Source: an uncultured Roseibium sp.
Lineage (GTDB): Bacteria; Pseudomonadota; Alphaproteobacteria; Rhizobiales; Stappiaceae
Length of the DNA stretch: 64,000 nucleotides
Assembly (NCBI RefSeq): GCF_963675985.1
Contig: NZ_OY780958.1
Location: 4,030,001 to 4,094,000 of the forward strand
Reading direction: 5' to 3'
Of the stretch, positions 51,943 to 60,004 are shown piece by piece. The translations under genes and the position numbers were made by a program. Within the stretch, counting starts at the first letter, position 1. Every line of letters begins with the position of its first letter. A model generated the notes under the pieces. The model ran no database searches, was not told the DNA's origin, and saw only the letters and a program-made list of their open reading frames with translations.

Positions 51943-53179
51943 CTTCCATCAAAACGGCAACATTGCCCAGTTCCACAATCTGCGCTGCCGGCCGATCGAG
52001 GAGCTGGTCTATGAGCTGGAAGCTTTCGCGCAGACCCGAAAGATCACCCTTATCCTGCCATCGCTTTATTCCGAACTCGAAGAGACGGCGCTCGCCAACA
52101 TCGTCGAGGAACTGTCGAAGGTCACCTACCTGCACCGCATCGTCATCGGGCTCGACCGGGCGACCGAAGCCCAGTTCCGCATGGCCCAGGACTTCTTCTC
52201 CAAACTGCCGCAAAACCACGTGGTTCTGTGGAACGATTCACCGCGCATGAAGGCCTTCGAGGACAAGCTGGTCGGGCTCGGCCTGCAGCCGATCGAGCCC
52301 GGCAAGGGCAAGAACGTATGGACCTGCATAGGCTACCTGATCGCCTGCGCGGATTCATCCGTCATGGCGATCCACGACTGCGATATCCTGACCTACAATC
52401 GCGAGATGCTCGCCCGCCTGGTCTATCCGGTCGCCAACCCGCATTTTTCCTATCAGTTGTCGAAAGGCTTCTATCCGCGCGTCGGCGGCGGCAAGCTGAA
52501 CGGACGGGTCACCCGCCTGCTCGTCAGCCCGCTGCTGATCTCGCTCAAGAAGGTGATCGGTGACCGCGACTACCTCGACTACCTGCGCAGCTTCCGCTAC
52601 CCGCTGTCGGGAGAATTCGCGCTGCGCATGTCGATCCTGCCGGACCTGCGCATCCCGTCCGACTGGGGGCTCGAAATCGGCATTCTGTCGGAGGCGTGGC
52701 GCAATCTCGGGCCCCACTCGGTCTGCCAGGTGGAGATCGCAGATGCCTATGACCACAAGCACCAGTCGGTAAGTGCCGAAGAGGCCAGCAGCGGCCTGAA
52801 CCGGATGTCGACGGATATCTGCAAGGCGATCTTCCGCAAGCTGGCCGCCGACGGCACCGTCTTCACGAGCAACACCTTCCGCACCCTGAAAGCGACCTAT
52901 TACCGGCGCGCGCTCGACATGCTGGAAGTCTACGACCACGACGCCAAGATGAACGGGCTGACCATCGACCGGCACGCGGAAGAACAGACCATCGAGCTGT
53001 TTGCCGACAACATCATCCGCGCCGGTCAGGTGTTCCTCGACAGCCCGCAGGAAACGCCGTTCATCGCCAACTGGAACCGGATCCATGCGGCCGATCCGAT
53101 GCTGCTGCCGGACCTCAAGGCCGCGGTGGCGGCGGATGCCGAAGAGTTCGCTCCGATCCCGTTCAGTGCAGGTTCGTGA
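51935..53179 (+). CDS. gpgS: Glucosyl-3-phosphoglycerate synthase
   Basis: A 414-residue GT-A-fold glycosyltransferase of the GT81/GpgS type. It has LILPSLYSELEETALANIVEEL, GKGKNVWTCIGYLIA, the metal motif DCD in MAIHDCDILTY, and the acceptor-side YPLSGEFALR. It transfers glucose from NDP-glucose to 3-phosphoglycerate. With the phosphatase upstream it makes glucosylglycerate, and it converges with a phosphorylase that can break it down. Confidence 0.88.
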   Translation: MADFHQNGNIAQFHNLRCRPIEELVYELEAFAQTRKITLILPSLYSELEETALANIVEELSKVTYLHRIVIGLDRATEAQFRMAQDFFSKLPQNHVVLWNDSPRMKAFEDKLVGLGLQPIEPGKGKNVWTCIGYLIACADSSVMAIHDCDILTYNREMLARLVYPVANPHFSYQLSKGFYPRVGGGKLNGRVTRLLVSPLLISLKKVIGDRDYLDYLRSFRYPLSGEFALRMSILPDLRIPSDWGLEIGILSEAWRNLGPHSVCQVEIADAYDHKHQSVSAEEASSGLNRMSTDICKAIFRKLAADGTVFTSNTFRTLKATYYRRALDMLEVYDHDAKMNGLTIDRHAEEQTIELFADNIIRAGQVFLDSPQETPFIANWNRIHAADPMLLPDLKAAVAADAEEFAPIPFSAGS

Positions 53180-54908
53180 TCCAGCGGCACTGATAGGGCG
53201 CCAGCATCACCGTTTCCTGCCCGGCCGGGACCTGTTCTCCCGTCAGGAGATCCAGCCAATGCTCGTCCTCGATCAGGTTCAACGTGGCGACGGGAACGTC
53301 CACGGTGTCCGCACTGACGTTGTGCAGGGCGAAGATCGATTGGCTGCGATCCAGTGACTGACGCCAGATGCCGAAGACGCGATCGTCCAGCATCAGGGTG
53401 AACTGGGTCGCATTCGGATGGAACGCCGGCTGTTTGGCGCGCATCCGCAAACGCTCCGACAAGGCCTGCAGGACCCGGACCTGATCGGAGTCCGGATCGG
53501 CAAGCCGGGCGCGCAGGGTCGGATAATCCCAGCGATGACGGTTGATCGCCCGGTTCATGCCGCGCCGCTCGACGCCCTCCAGATCGTTCGGCGTGGCCAG
53601 CATCGAATGGATGTAGAGCGCCGGGATCCCCTCCAGAGACAGGACGATTGTCTGCGAACAGACGAACCGCTCGATCTGGTACTCGTCCTCCCCTTCGAAG
53701 GTCCGTCCCATGGCGGAGAAGAACGCGGTGTTGAGCTCGTAGACGGACTGGCCACCATCCGGCAGGGCGCGCATGGAGGCAAGGCCCCCCGCCTCCTTGA
53801 CCGTTTCGATCACCCGCGCGATCTCGTCGTCGGGCAGCAGCCCTTCGACCGGCCGCATGCCGACACCGTCGTGGCTCGCGGCGAAATTCAGATAGGCACA
53901 TCCCAGCGGGGCCGGCGGCATGGCGCGCTGCCAGCTGCGGATATGTTTCGCCGAGCCCGACAACATCGCATGCAGGATCAGCGGCGGCAGCGGGAAGTTA
54001 TAGATCGCGTGCGCTTCGTTGCGCTGGCCGAAATAGCTTAAGTTTTCCGCCTTGGGAACGTTGGTCTCGGTCAGGAGAACGACCGTCTCCGTCGCATAAT
54101 CCGCCAGCAGCCTGAGCAACTGAACGATCGCATGGGTCTTCGGCATATGGATCGACGGCGTGCCCGGCTCCTTCCAGATGAAGGCGACCGCATCCAGACG
54201 GATGATCCGCACGCCTTCATCGATATGCAGACGGATGATCCGCAGGATTTCAAGCAACACCTCCGGATTGCGGAAATCGAGATCGACCTGATCGTGACTG
54301 AAGGTGCACCAGACATGACGCGGCCCGCGAGAGGTGTCCACCTCGCGCAGGAGCGGCGTGGTACGCGGCCGCACCACCATGGACAGATCCTCGTCGGGCG
54401 AGGCCTCGAAGAAAAACTTGTCGTAAGGCTCCTGCCCTTGCCGGTAGGCATTGAACCAAGTCCCCTGGCTCGACACATGGTTCAAGACCAGATCCGACAT
54501 CAGGTGAAACGACTTGCCGATCCGCTCGATATCGGCCCAATCACCCAGAGACGGATTGACCTTCCGATAATCGGTCACGGCGAAGCCGTCGTCGGAGGTA
54601 AACGGAAAGAACGGCAGGATGTGAACGCCGCTGACGACGCCCTTCATATGCTCCAGCAGAAAGTCATAGAGAAGGTCCAGCGGCTTGTGCACACCGTCGA
54701 TCAGCGTGTCACCATAGGTGATGACCATCGCGTCCTTTTCCGACCAGAGCGAGTTGGCCGGCTGGCGCGGCCGCTTCCGGCATTGGGCGCCCTCGGGCCA
54801 GAAAGCCTCGAAAACCTTGTCCGTGAGGTCCTGGGCATCGGCATCGAAATAGATGCGGGAAAGCAGCGCGGTCAGGCGCGAACTCAAGGACGCTGGTTTA
54901 TTCGGCAT
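53163..54908 (-). CDS. GH13 sucrose-phosphorylase-like enzyme, probable glucosylglycerate phosphorylase
   Basis: The 581 residues start from ATG 54908; GTG 54941 is an alternative. Subfamily GH13_18 features include PFFPFTSDDGFAVTDYR, the nucleophile Asp in IRLDAVAFIWKE, the acid/base Glu in LLTETNVP and FAASHDGVGMRP. It phosphorolyses an alpha-glucoside to glucose-1-phosphate. Sucrose is the classical substrate, but convergence with gpgS (17-base overlap of the ends) makes glucosylglycerate the better guess. Confidence 0.85.
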   Translation of the reverse strand: MPNKPASLSSRLTALLSRIYFDADAQDLTDKVFEAFWPEGAQCRKRPRQPANSLWSEKDAMVITYGDTLIDGVHKPLDLLYDFLLEHMKGVVSGVHILPFFPFTSDDGFAVTDYRKVNPSLGDWADIERIGKSFHLMSDLVLNHVSSQGTWFNAYRQGQEPYDKFFFEASPDEDLSMVVRPRTTPLLREVDTSRGPRHVWCTFSHDQVDLDFRNPEVLLEILRIIRLHIDEGVRIIRLDAVAFIWKEPGTPSIHMPKTHAIVQLLRLLADYATETVVLLTETNVPKAENLSYFGQRNEAHAIYNFPLPPLILHAMLSGSAKHIRSWQRAMPPAPLGCAYLNFAASHDGVGMRPVEGLLPDDEIARVIETVKEAGGLASMRALPDGGQSVYELNTAFFSAMGRTFEGEDEYQIERFVCSQTIVLSLEGIPALYIHSMLATPNDLEGVERRGMNRAINRHRWDYPTLRARLADPDSDQVRVLQALSERLRMRAKQPAFHPNATQFTLMLDDRVFGIWRQSLDRSQSIFALHNVSADTVDVPVATLNLIEDEHWLDLLTGEQVPAGQETVMLAPYQCRWITNLH

Positions 54909-54949
54909 GAACTCAAACGGCTCCGCAATGGGCAATGACACCGTTCAAG

Positions 54950-55495
54950 GTCTAACCAAGCGCAAGAATCGATCAAGTCTTTGAAGTGAATAAAAAAGCG
55001 GCAGCGGCCGGGAAAAGAGGGCGCCCTTCAAAAATTGATCTCCGGCATGCCACCAATGAATTGAGTGACTCGCCAATGCCGTTGGCGCCATCACACTCCC
55101 CTTTCTCGCCCAGCACGAATAGGGCCCAGAAACGGGAAAGACTACGCGAACGGCGTAGAAAATTGCACATATATTGCAACAAGGGACGGGCAAATAGGGT
55201 ATTAAGCAATTTTTTAGTATTTTTCCGCCTTTATAAATACATCTTAGTCTTTTTATTATATTTATAATTTTTTATTATAAAATAAGCTATATAATGAAAG
55301 AAAAAATTTTAAATATTCTTATGTTTCCTTTTTTCTTGCAAACAACGCTTGAAGGCCAGAATCGAGTGTGATTCAATAGGTTAAACTCGAATCACTCAGC
55401 ATGGCAATGCTCCGAACACACGATTCTCTGTCTGTTCACCGGAATCATAGTTCTCGTAGCAACCTTCCTTAAAATGCAGGATCTGCTGCAAGTCC
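54950..55495. other. AT-rich island, no gene supported
   Basis: From about 55180 the sequence turns abruptly AT-rich, with runs of A and T at 55200-55320, unlike the rest of the window. No open frame has a ribosome site or recognisable product. An imperfect inverted repeat GAGTGTGATTC / GAATCACTC lies at 55364-55397. The composition suggests acquired DNA and possibly promoter activity for the gene at 55496. Confidence 0.5.
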
Positions 55496-56140
55496 ATGAT
55501 AAATCCCCAGAACAATAAAAATCCTCTTCCCAATGAGAGGGACAATCGCCTCGAAGCAACCAAGGGAGCTCGGGAGCTTATTTCACTTTTGGAATTATGT
55601 TTTCAAAAGTTAGGTGATGCGTCTAGCGATCAAATCGCGGATGCATCAATAGATTTAATTTCAAATCTTATTCTAAAAGTCTCAAACGAGAGCCAAATTT
55701 CGAAAAAGAAACGTTTAGATTTGCTCGAAACTATACAGGATATAGCAGCATTCGAAGCCGATAAATTAAGCTCTAGAATTCCTGAAAAGGCTCCTTTGCT
55801 TTGGCGCGACCGGGAGGTTCGAGATGAAAACCCCTATGTTTTTGCTAGACGTATTTATTCCGACTGCATTGATATCATTACTAAAAATGATATCGGTAAA
55901 TTGGACAAAACGCTACAAAACAAACTTCTCGAATACGATAGTAAACACGGCAAACCATCAACTGACATCTATATCCCTACGAAAGGTGAGCGTAACGACC
56001 CGTTAGTTAGGTCCGTTAGTTGGTCAGACATTTTAGAAGCCTCGCCAGAACCTATTAGGAAAATGCTCCGAGCTTACAAAGCGCAGTTGAACAGGGGCTA
56101 TCGGAAGAGAAAATCCCAGCGCGAAATAACCGCTAAATAG
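55496..56140 (+). CDS. Hypothetical protein in AT-rich island
   Basis: An unrecognised 214-residue protein. It is hydrophilic and largely helical. It has an acidic middle (LLELCFQKLGDASSDQIADASIDLISNLILKV) and a strongly basic tail (NRGYRKRKSQREITAK) that could bind nucleic acid. Codon use is AT-rich, unlike flanking genes, indicating horizontal origin. The ribosome site is weak. A perfect 13-base hairpin follows the stop. No family is recognised. Confidence 0.6.
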   Translation: MINPQNNKNPLPNERDNRLEATKGARELISLLELCFQKLGDASSDQIADASIDLISNLILKVSNESQISKKKRLDLLETIQDIAAFEADKLSSRIPEKAPLLWRDREVRDENPYVFARRIYSDCIDIITKNDIGKLDKTLQNKLLEYDSKHGKPSTDIYIPTKGERNDPLVRSVSWSDILEASPEPIRKMLRAYKAQLNRGYRKRKSQREITAK

Positions 56141-56151
56141 CACCATTCCTA

Positions 56152-56183
56152 CCTTAAAATTTTGTGCAAACAAAATTTTAAGG
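56152..56183 (+). terminator. Perfect hairpin after the AT-island gene
   Basis: CCTTAAAATTTTG (56152-56164) and CAAAATTTTAAGG (56171-56183) form a perfect 13-base stem with loop TGCAAA, 12 bases after the stop codon. There is no T-tract beyond it, but the stem itself is AT-rich and long. It probably ends the transcript of the 214-aa gene. Confidence 0.55.
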
Positions 56184-56197
56184 AATTTGGCGTTCTA

Positions 56198-56235
56198 TAG
56201 ATCGGGAGAAAGTACCCCCTCGTTCTCCCGATCTA
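56198..56235 (+). promoter_or_regulatory. Hairpin overlapping the ribosome site of a 48-aa ORF
   Basis: TAGATCGGGAGAA (56198-56210) and TTCTCCCGATCTA (56223-56235) form a perfect 13-base stem with a 12-base loop. The right arm runs into the AGGAG ribosome site (56235-56239) of the small ORF at 56249. It could terminate upstream transcription, or sequester the ribosome site. Confidence 0.5.
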
Positions 56236-56248
56236 GGAGTGTAGTACA

Positions 56249-56395
56249 ATGGACTATGTTACACTACTCTTAATAATCGCATCATTCGTGGCGATCGTTT
56301 CAGGAATCGCAACAACCGCCAATGTGGTGCATTACTTCATAAAGCATCGGCAGGATAATTCTAATCGTCCACATCGGCAAAAGTCACCCGAATAG
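56249..56395 (+). CDS. Small 48-residue single-pass membrane protein
   Basis: An ATG ten bases after AGGAG opens a 48-codon frame ending TAG at 56393-56395. The peptide is MDYVTLLLIIASFVAIVSGI followed by ATTANVVHYFIKHRQ and a polar, basic tail. There is one membrane helix (residues 4-26) with a His/Lys/Arg-rich end. It has the look of a real small membrane protein (start signal, helix, charged tail) but resembles no family I know. It lies in the AT-rich island just downstream of two perfect hairpins. Confidence 0.55.
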   Translation: MDYVTLLLIIASFVAIVSGIATTANVVHYFIKHRQDNSNRPHRQKSPE

Positions 56396-56532
56396 CGTTC
56401 CTAATCAACGCCAATTATTCAATATAAATAGCAGTATGCCTCGTTATTAAGATTTCGGATCTGCTCGTATGGCGCAGGTTTTAAAACATCACTTTGCGGA
56501 GCTTGATTTGTATTTAGCCAGTGTATTTTGCT

Positions 56533-59500
56533 TCACAAATCAAGCTCCAACACCCCGCCCTCGTCCTTCGCCCGGCTCTGGCACAGGATGATCGACGTCT
56601 CGCGCTGTTTCTTTGAAAGCACGAAGTCGCGGTGCTCGACCTCGCCGGAGACGAGGCCGCATTTGCAGACGCCGCAGATGCCGTCGGAGCATTTGATGTC
56701 GATGTGGAACCCGTTGGCGTTTAGCACGTCGGCGGCGGTGTGATCCGCCGGCACCAGCAGTTCGCGGCCGTCCTTCAGCTTCAGGACGAAGTCGTGGTTC
56801 ACGTAGTCGGGCTGTTCCGGCACGGAGAAATATTCCAGGTGCCGCGCCTCTTCCGGGAAACCCTGGCGGGTGGCGGCGTCGATCACGCCGGTCATGTAGC
56901 GGTCCGGCCCGCAGGTGTAGACGTGCCAGCCGTCGCGGTAGCCGTTCAGAATCGCGTCCAGATCGGCGCGGGTCCCTTCGTCGGAGAAGTGGTAACGCAC
57001 CTTGTCGGCCCACGGGAATGTCGGCAGGTCTTCGAGGAAGCCGGCACCGTCCCGCCTGCTTGCCGAATAGTGCAGCTCGAAGTCCTTGCCCAGCGCATGC
57101 AGGCGGTGGGCGAAGGCGATCATCGGGGTGATGCCGATGCCGCCGCCCATGAGGAAGCTCTTGGTCGCGGTCTCGTCCAGTTCGAAATGGTTGATCGGCC
57201 TTGAGATAAAGATCTTTCGGCCTTCGGAAAAGATCCGGTGCATCAGCTTCGAACCGCCGCGGCCATGGTCCTCCCGCAGCACCGCGATCTGGTACTTGGA
57301 GCGATCCGCCGGATCGCCGGACATGGAATACTGGCGTAAAAATTCCGGGGCGACGACGATGTCGAGATGGGCGCCGGCGGTCCATTCGGGCAGGTCACTG
57401 CCGTCGAGCGTGCGGAACTCGTACTTGGTGACGTCCGGCGTCATCTTCTCCACCTTTGCGACCTCGACCCGGATCACCGGGCTGTCGCCGTCGTTGACAT
57501 AGCGGTGAATGACGGAGGCATCGCCTGCGGCCAGGCGCTGCTGATATTCCTCCGCCGTCACCATGGCCTGATAGGCTTCGATGCCGGCCTCCCGGTCCAT
57601 GGGGAACGGATAGGGCCAGGGGTGCGGGGCGAGCGGGGCCGGATAGACGGCCATGGTCTGGTCCTCGTATTTCAGGTCCAGATCCTTTTGCAGATCGCGC
57701 CGGTTGAGCGGATGTTTGGTCGGCCGGTAGGCGCCGTCCTCCTCCAGCTCGATGTCCCACCACCATTTCTTCACGTCGTTCAACCCGCCGTTGCCGACCG
57801 CGTCGTCCAGCTTCGCCAGCAGCGGGGCTGCGGCGGGAATGTTCGACGCCGCCCATCGGAACGGGGCCTCAGAAAACAGGCCCTCCAGGTTCCACGGGCA
57901 GGTCTTCATGCAGCGGCCGCACATGGCGCCGCCCGGGGTGGTGATGCGGTAGGTGGCGCATTTCTGGCTGTCGGATTTCCAGATCTCGTAGCCGTTGAAC
58001 ATCAGCTTCGGCCCGGCGGTGATCGCGCCCGACGGGCATTCGCGGGCGCATTTGTTGCAGTTCTCGCAGAAGTTCTGCAGGCCGAAGTCGATGGGCCGGT
58101 CGTGGGCCATCGGCATGTCGGTGGTGACCACGCCGGACTTGAGCCGGGGCCCGAGATAGGGGTTCAGGATCACTTCACCGATACGGCTGACCTCGCCGAG
58201 ACCGGAGAGCAGCAGAAGCGGCGGCTGCAGCACCTCACCGTCCATCACCGTGTGCGCCTTGGCCTTGTAGCCGAGATTGCGGATGTGCTTGGCGATCACG
58301 CCGCCGAGCAGGGAGAAACGCAGGTAGGCGCGCATGGACTGGGCCACGGAAATCCAGTCGTCCCCGGATGCGCCCTCCATGGTCTCGTAACCCTGGTCGA
58401 TGATCATCGACACGGCCTGGTCGTGGGGCGGGTCGAGCGGCTCTCCCGCGGCATCGTGGGAATACCAGCTCCAGTCCGGACAGCGGGACAGGCCGACCGC
58501 GTCGACGCCGAGAAAATAGGTCGCCGCCTTGATGTTGGCCGCGTTGCGTTCCGCATCCGTTGGCTTCGCGCCATCCGGGTTCGCCGGGCCGTCCTGCAGC
58601 AGAACGAAGGCGCCGAGCGCACGGCGTTGGGCGAAACTGGGGGCCGCCTTGCGGGCATAGTGACCGCCTTTGGCGCCGTCCTGACAGGGTTTGCCCATGT
58701 CGCCGAACTGGGCGCGGGCGAACATGTCGGCACGCTTGGGCACGCGGGCCACATTGGCCTCGTCGATATAGGTGGTCGGCGTGTCGACCCGCTTCAGCTT
58801 CTCGAACGGATGGGCACCAGCGACATAGTCCCGGGCCGAATAGGGGTCGCGATTGAAGGCGTTCTTGGCAAAGCCCTTGCCGAGCCACCATGCGGGGCCA
58901 AGGGTTTTGAACCAGGGCTGTTTGCCCATCGGCGCCAGCGGCGCGTCATGGGCGATTTCCATTTCCGTGGTGATCGCCGCGACAGAAAACCGGGTGCCGA
59001 GCCAGGGCGCCACCAGTGCGCCGTCTTCCGCGCTCACCAGACCGGCGGCGACCGCCAGCTTGCCGAGATCCACATCGGAAGAGCTTGCGGTATGGGCACG
59101 GGCGTCGAAGCCGAGCAGGCGGATATAGTTGGCGATCACCACCGCGGTCTCGGTCGCCCTCAAGGCGCCGCGATGGGCCTGGGCATCCAGGATCCAGTCG
59201 GCGCCGGCTTCGTCCGGATTCGGATCGCGGAAATGCTCGTAGAGGAAGACGATCGCGTGCCGGTGGCCGCCGATATCGCGCGGCGGGGCTTCCATGCTTT
59301 CCTTTAGGTCCACCATAATCATGTCGATGCCGGAGGCAAGCGTCTTGGTCTGACGGGTCTTCAGGTCATGGGCGAGTCGGTCGATATCCGGGTTGCGGAA
59401 CGGTTCGGCAAGCAGCGTCTCTTGCGGCAAAGGGCCAGTGCCGATCATGGAGGCGTCGCTGAAATAGCCGAAGGCCTTCAGGTGATTGGCGCGCTCCAAC

Positions 59501-59745
59501 GGGTCCACCGGGATCTCCGATTGGGTCCTGTTGACCAGCCCGTCGCGAATGGCGTCCATCATCGCCTGGTATTCGCCCATCGCGTTGACGATGCTTTCCA
59601 GTTGCTCTGGCCGGTGGAAGCTGAGCGGCCGCATCGCCGGCACGGCGGAAAGATCCGGAAGGGCAGACTGGCGCTTCAGGCGTTCGAGCGGATAGGGGCC
59701 TAAATGAACCGGACGATTCCGGTCGGAAAAAAACCTGATCCCCAT
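56533..59745 (-). CDS. Self-sufficient catabolic reductive dehalogenase (RdhA fused to FMN/2Fe-2S reductase)
   Basis: The protein has 1070 residues from ATG 59745 with GAGGGAGGG upstream. Residues 1-650 form a B12-dependent reductive dehalogenase with two internally repeated cobalamin-fold copies (about 180-270 and 460-552). Two 4Fe-4S sites follow: CENCNKCARECP at 560-571, and CGRCMKTCP at 609-617 with Cys596. There is no Tat signal, so it is cytoplasmic. Residues 755-1070 form an FMN/NAD/ferredoxin reductase (YSMSGDPADR, MGGGIGITPM, CSDGICGVCKCG). The layout matches BhbA/NpRdhA-type enzymes that dehalogenate ortho-halophenols using NAD(P)H. It is divergent from a LysR gene across two palindromes. 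Confidence 0.93.
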   Translation of the reverse strand: MGIRFFSDRNRPVHLGPYPLERLKRQSALPDLSAVPAMRPLSFHRPEQLESIVNAMGEYQAMMDAIRDGLVNRTQSEIPVDPLERANHLKAFGYFSDASMIGTGPLPQETLLAEPFRNPDIDRLAHDLKTRQTKTLASGIDMIMVDLKESMEAPPRDIGGHRHAIVFLYEHFRDPNPDEAGADWILDAQAHRGALRATETAVVIANYIRLLGFDARAHTASSSDVDLGKLAVAAGLVSAEDGALVAPWLGTRFSVAAITTEMEIAHDAPLAPMGKQPWFKTLGPAWWLGKGFAKNAFNRDPYSARDYVAGAHPFEKLKRVDTPTTYIDEANVARVPKRADMFARAQFGDMGKPCQDGAKGGHYARKAAPSFAQRRALGAFVLLQDGPANPDGAKPTDAERNAANIKAATYFLGVDAVGLSRCPDWSWYSHDAAGEPLDPPHDQAVSMIIDQGYETMEGASGDDWISVAQSMRAYLRFSLLGGVIAKHIRNLGYKAKAHTVMDGEVLQPPLLLLSGLGEVSRIGEVILNPYLGPRLKSGVVTTDMPMAHDRPIDFGLQNFCENCNKCARECPSGAITAGPKLMFNGYEIWKSDSQKCATYRITTPGGAMCGRCMKTCPWNLEGLFSEAPFRWAASNIPAAAPLLAKLDDAVGNGGLNDVKKWWWDIELEEDGAYRPTKHPLNRRDLQKDLDLKYEDQTMAVYPAPLAPHPWPYPFPMDREAGIEAYQAMVTAEEYQQRLAAGDASVIHRYVNDGDSPVIRVEVAKVEKMTPDVTKYEFRTLDGSDLPEWTAGAHLDIVVAPEFLRQYSMSGDPADRSKYQIAVLREDHGRGGSKLMHRIFSEGRKIFISRPINHFELDETATKSFLMGGGIGITPMIAFAHRLHALGKDFELHYSASRRDGAGFLEDLPTFPWADKVRYHFSDEGTRADLDAILNGYRDGWHVYTCGPDRYMTGVIDAATRQGFPEEARHLEYFSVPEQPDYVNHDFVLKLKDGRELLVPADHTAADVLNANGFHIDIKCSDGICGVCKCGLVSGEVEHRDFVLSKKQRETSIILCQSRAKDEGGVLELDL

Positions 59746-59793
59746 GCGCAATTCCCTCCCTCTTGGCCATTTTGGCCTTCCTCACCTTACGCA

Positions 59794-59871
59794 CTAGTGT
59801 GGTGGATTTGAAAAACGCCTCCGTTCAACAGCGGATTCCGAAGCGTCTTTCAAATCCGAAAACCACACTAG
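59794..59871. promoter_or_regulatory. Large imperfect palindrome upstream of the dehalogenase gene
   Basis: The arms CTAGTGTGGT (59794-59803) and ACCACACTAG (59862-59871) are perfect. Inside them GGATTTGAAA (59804-59813) faces TTTCAAATCC (59848-59857). The 78-base element lies about 50 bases upstream of the dehalogenase start. It could be an operator, a cruciform or terminator, or a dispersed repeat; the sequence alone does not decide. Confidence 0.6.
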
Positions 59872-59887
59872 AAACATAAATTTGGTC

Positions 59888-59957
59888 GTCACCCCTTTGA
59901 ATCTGAAGTTCGTTCAGAGCGAGCTGAGAAGTAGGACGAACTTCAGATTCGGGTGAC
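59888..59957. promoter_or_regulatory. Second long palindrome in the dehalogenase-LysR gap
   Basis: The outer arms GTCACCC (59888-59894) and GGGTGAC (59951-59957) enclose perfect 15-base arms GAATCTGAAGTTCGT (59899-59913) and ACGAACTTCAGATTC (59936-59950), with a 22-base loop. It lies 47 bases before the LysR ATG. It is a candidate operator for that regulator or a mobile repeat. Confidence 0.6.
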
Positions 59958-60004
59958 TACCTTGGGATCGACCCCAGATCCATTCATATCTATAAATAAA
60001 TACT

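Noticed and set aside
57367..59307. 646-codon plus-strand frame opposite the dehalogenase
   Set aside because: It is a shadow frame; the minus strand carries all iron-sulphur and flavin motifs.
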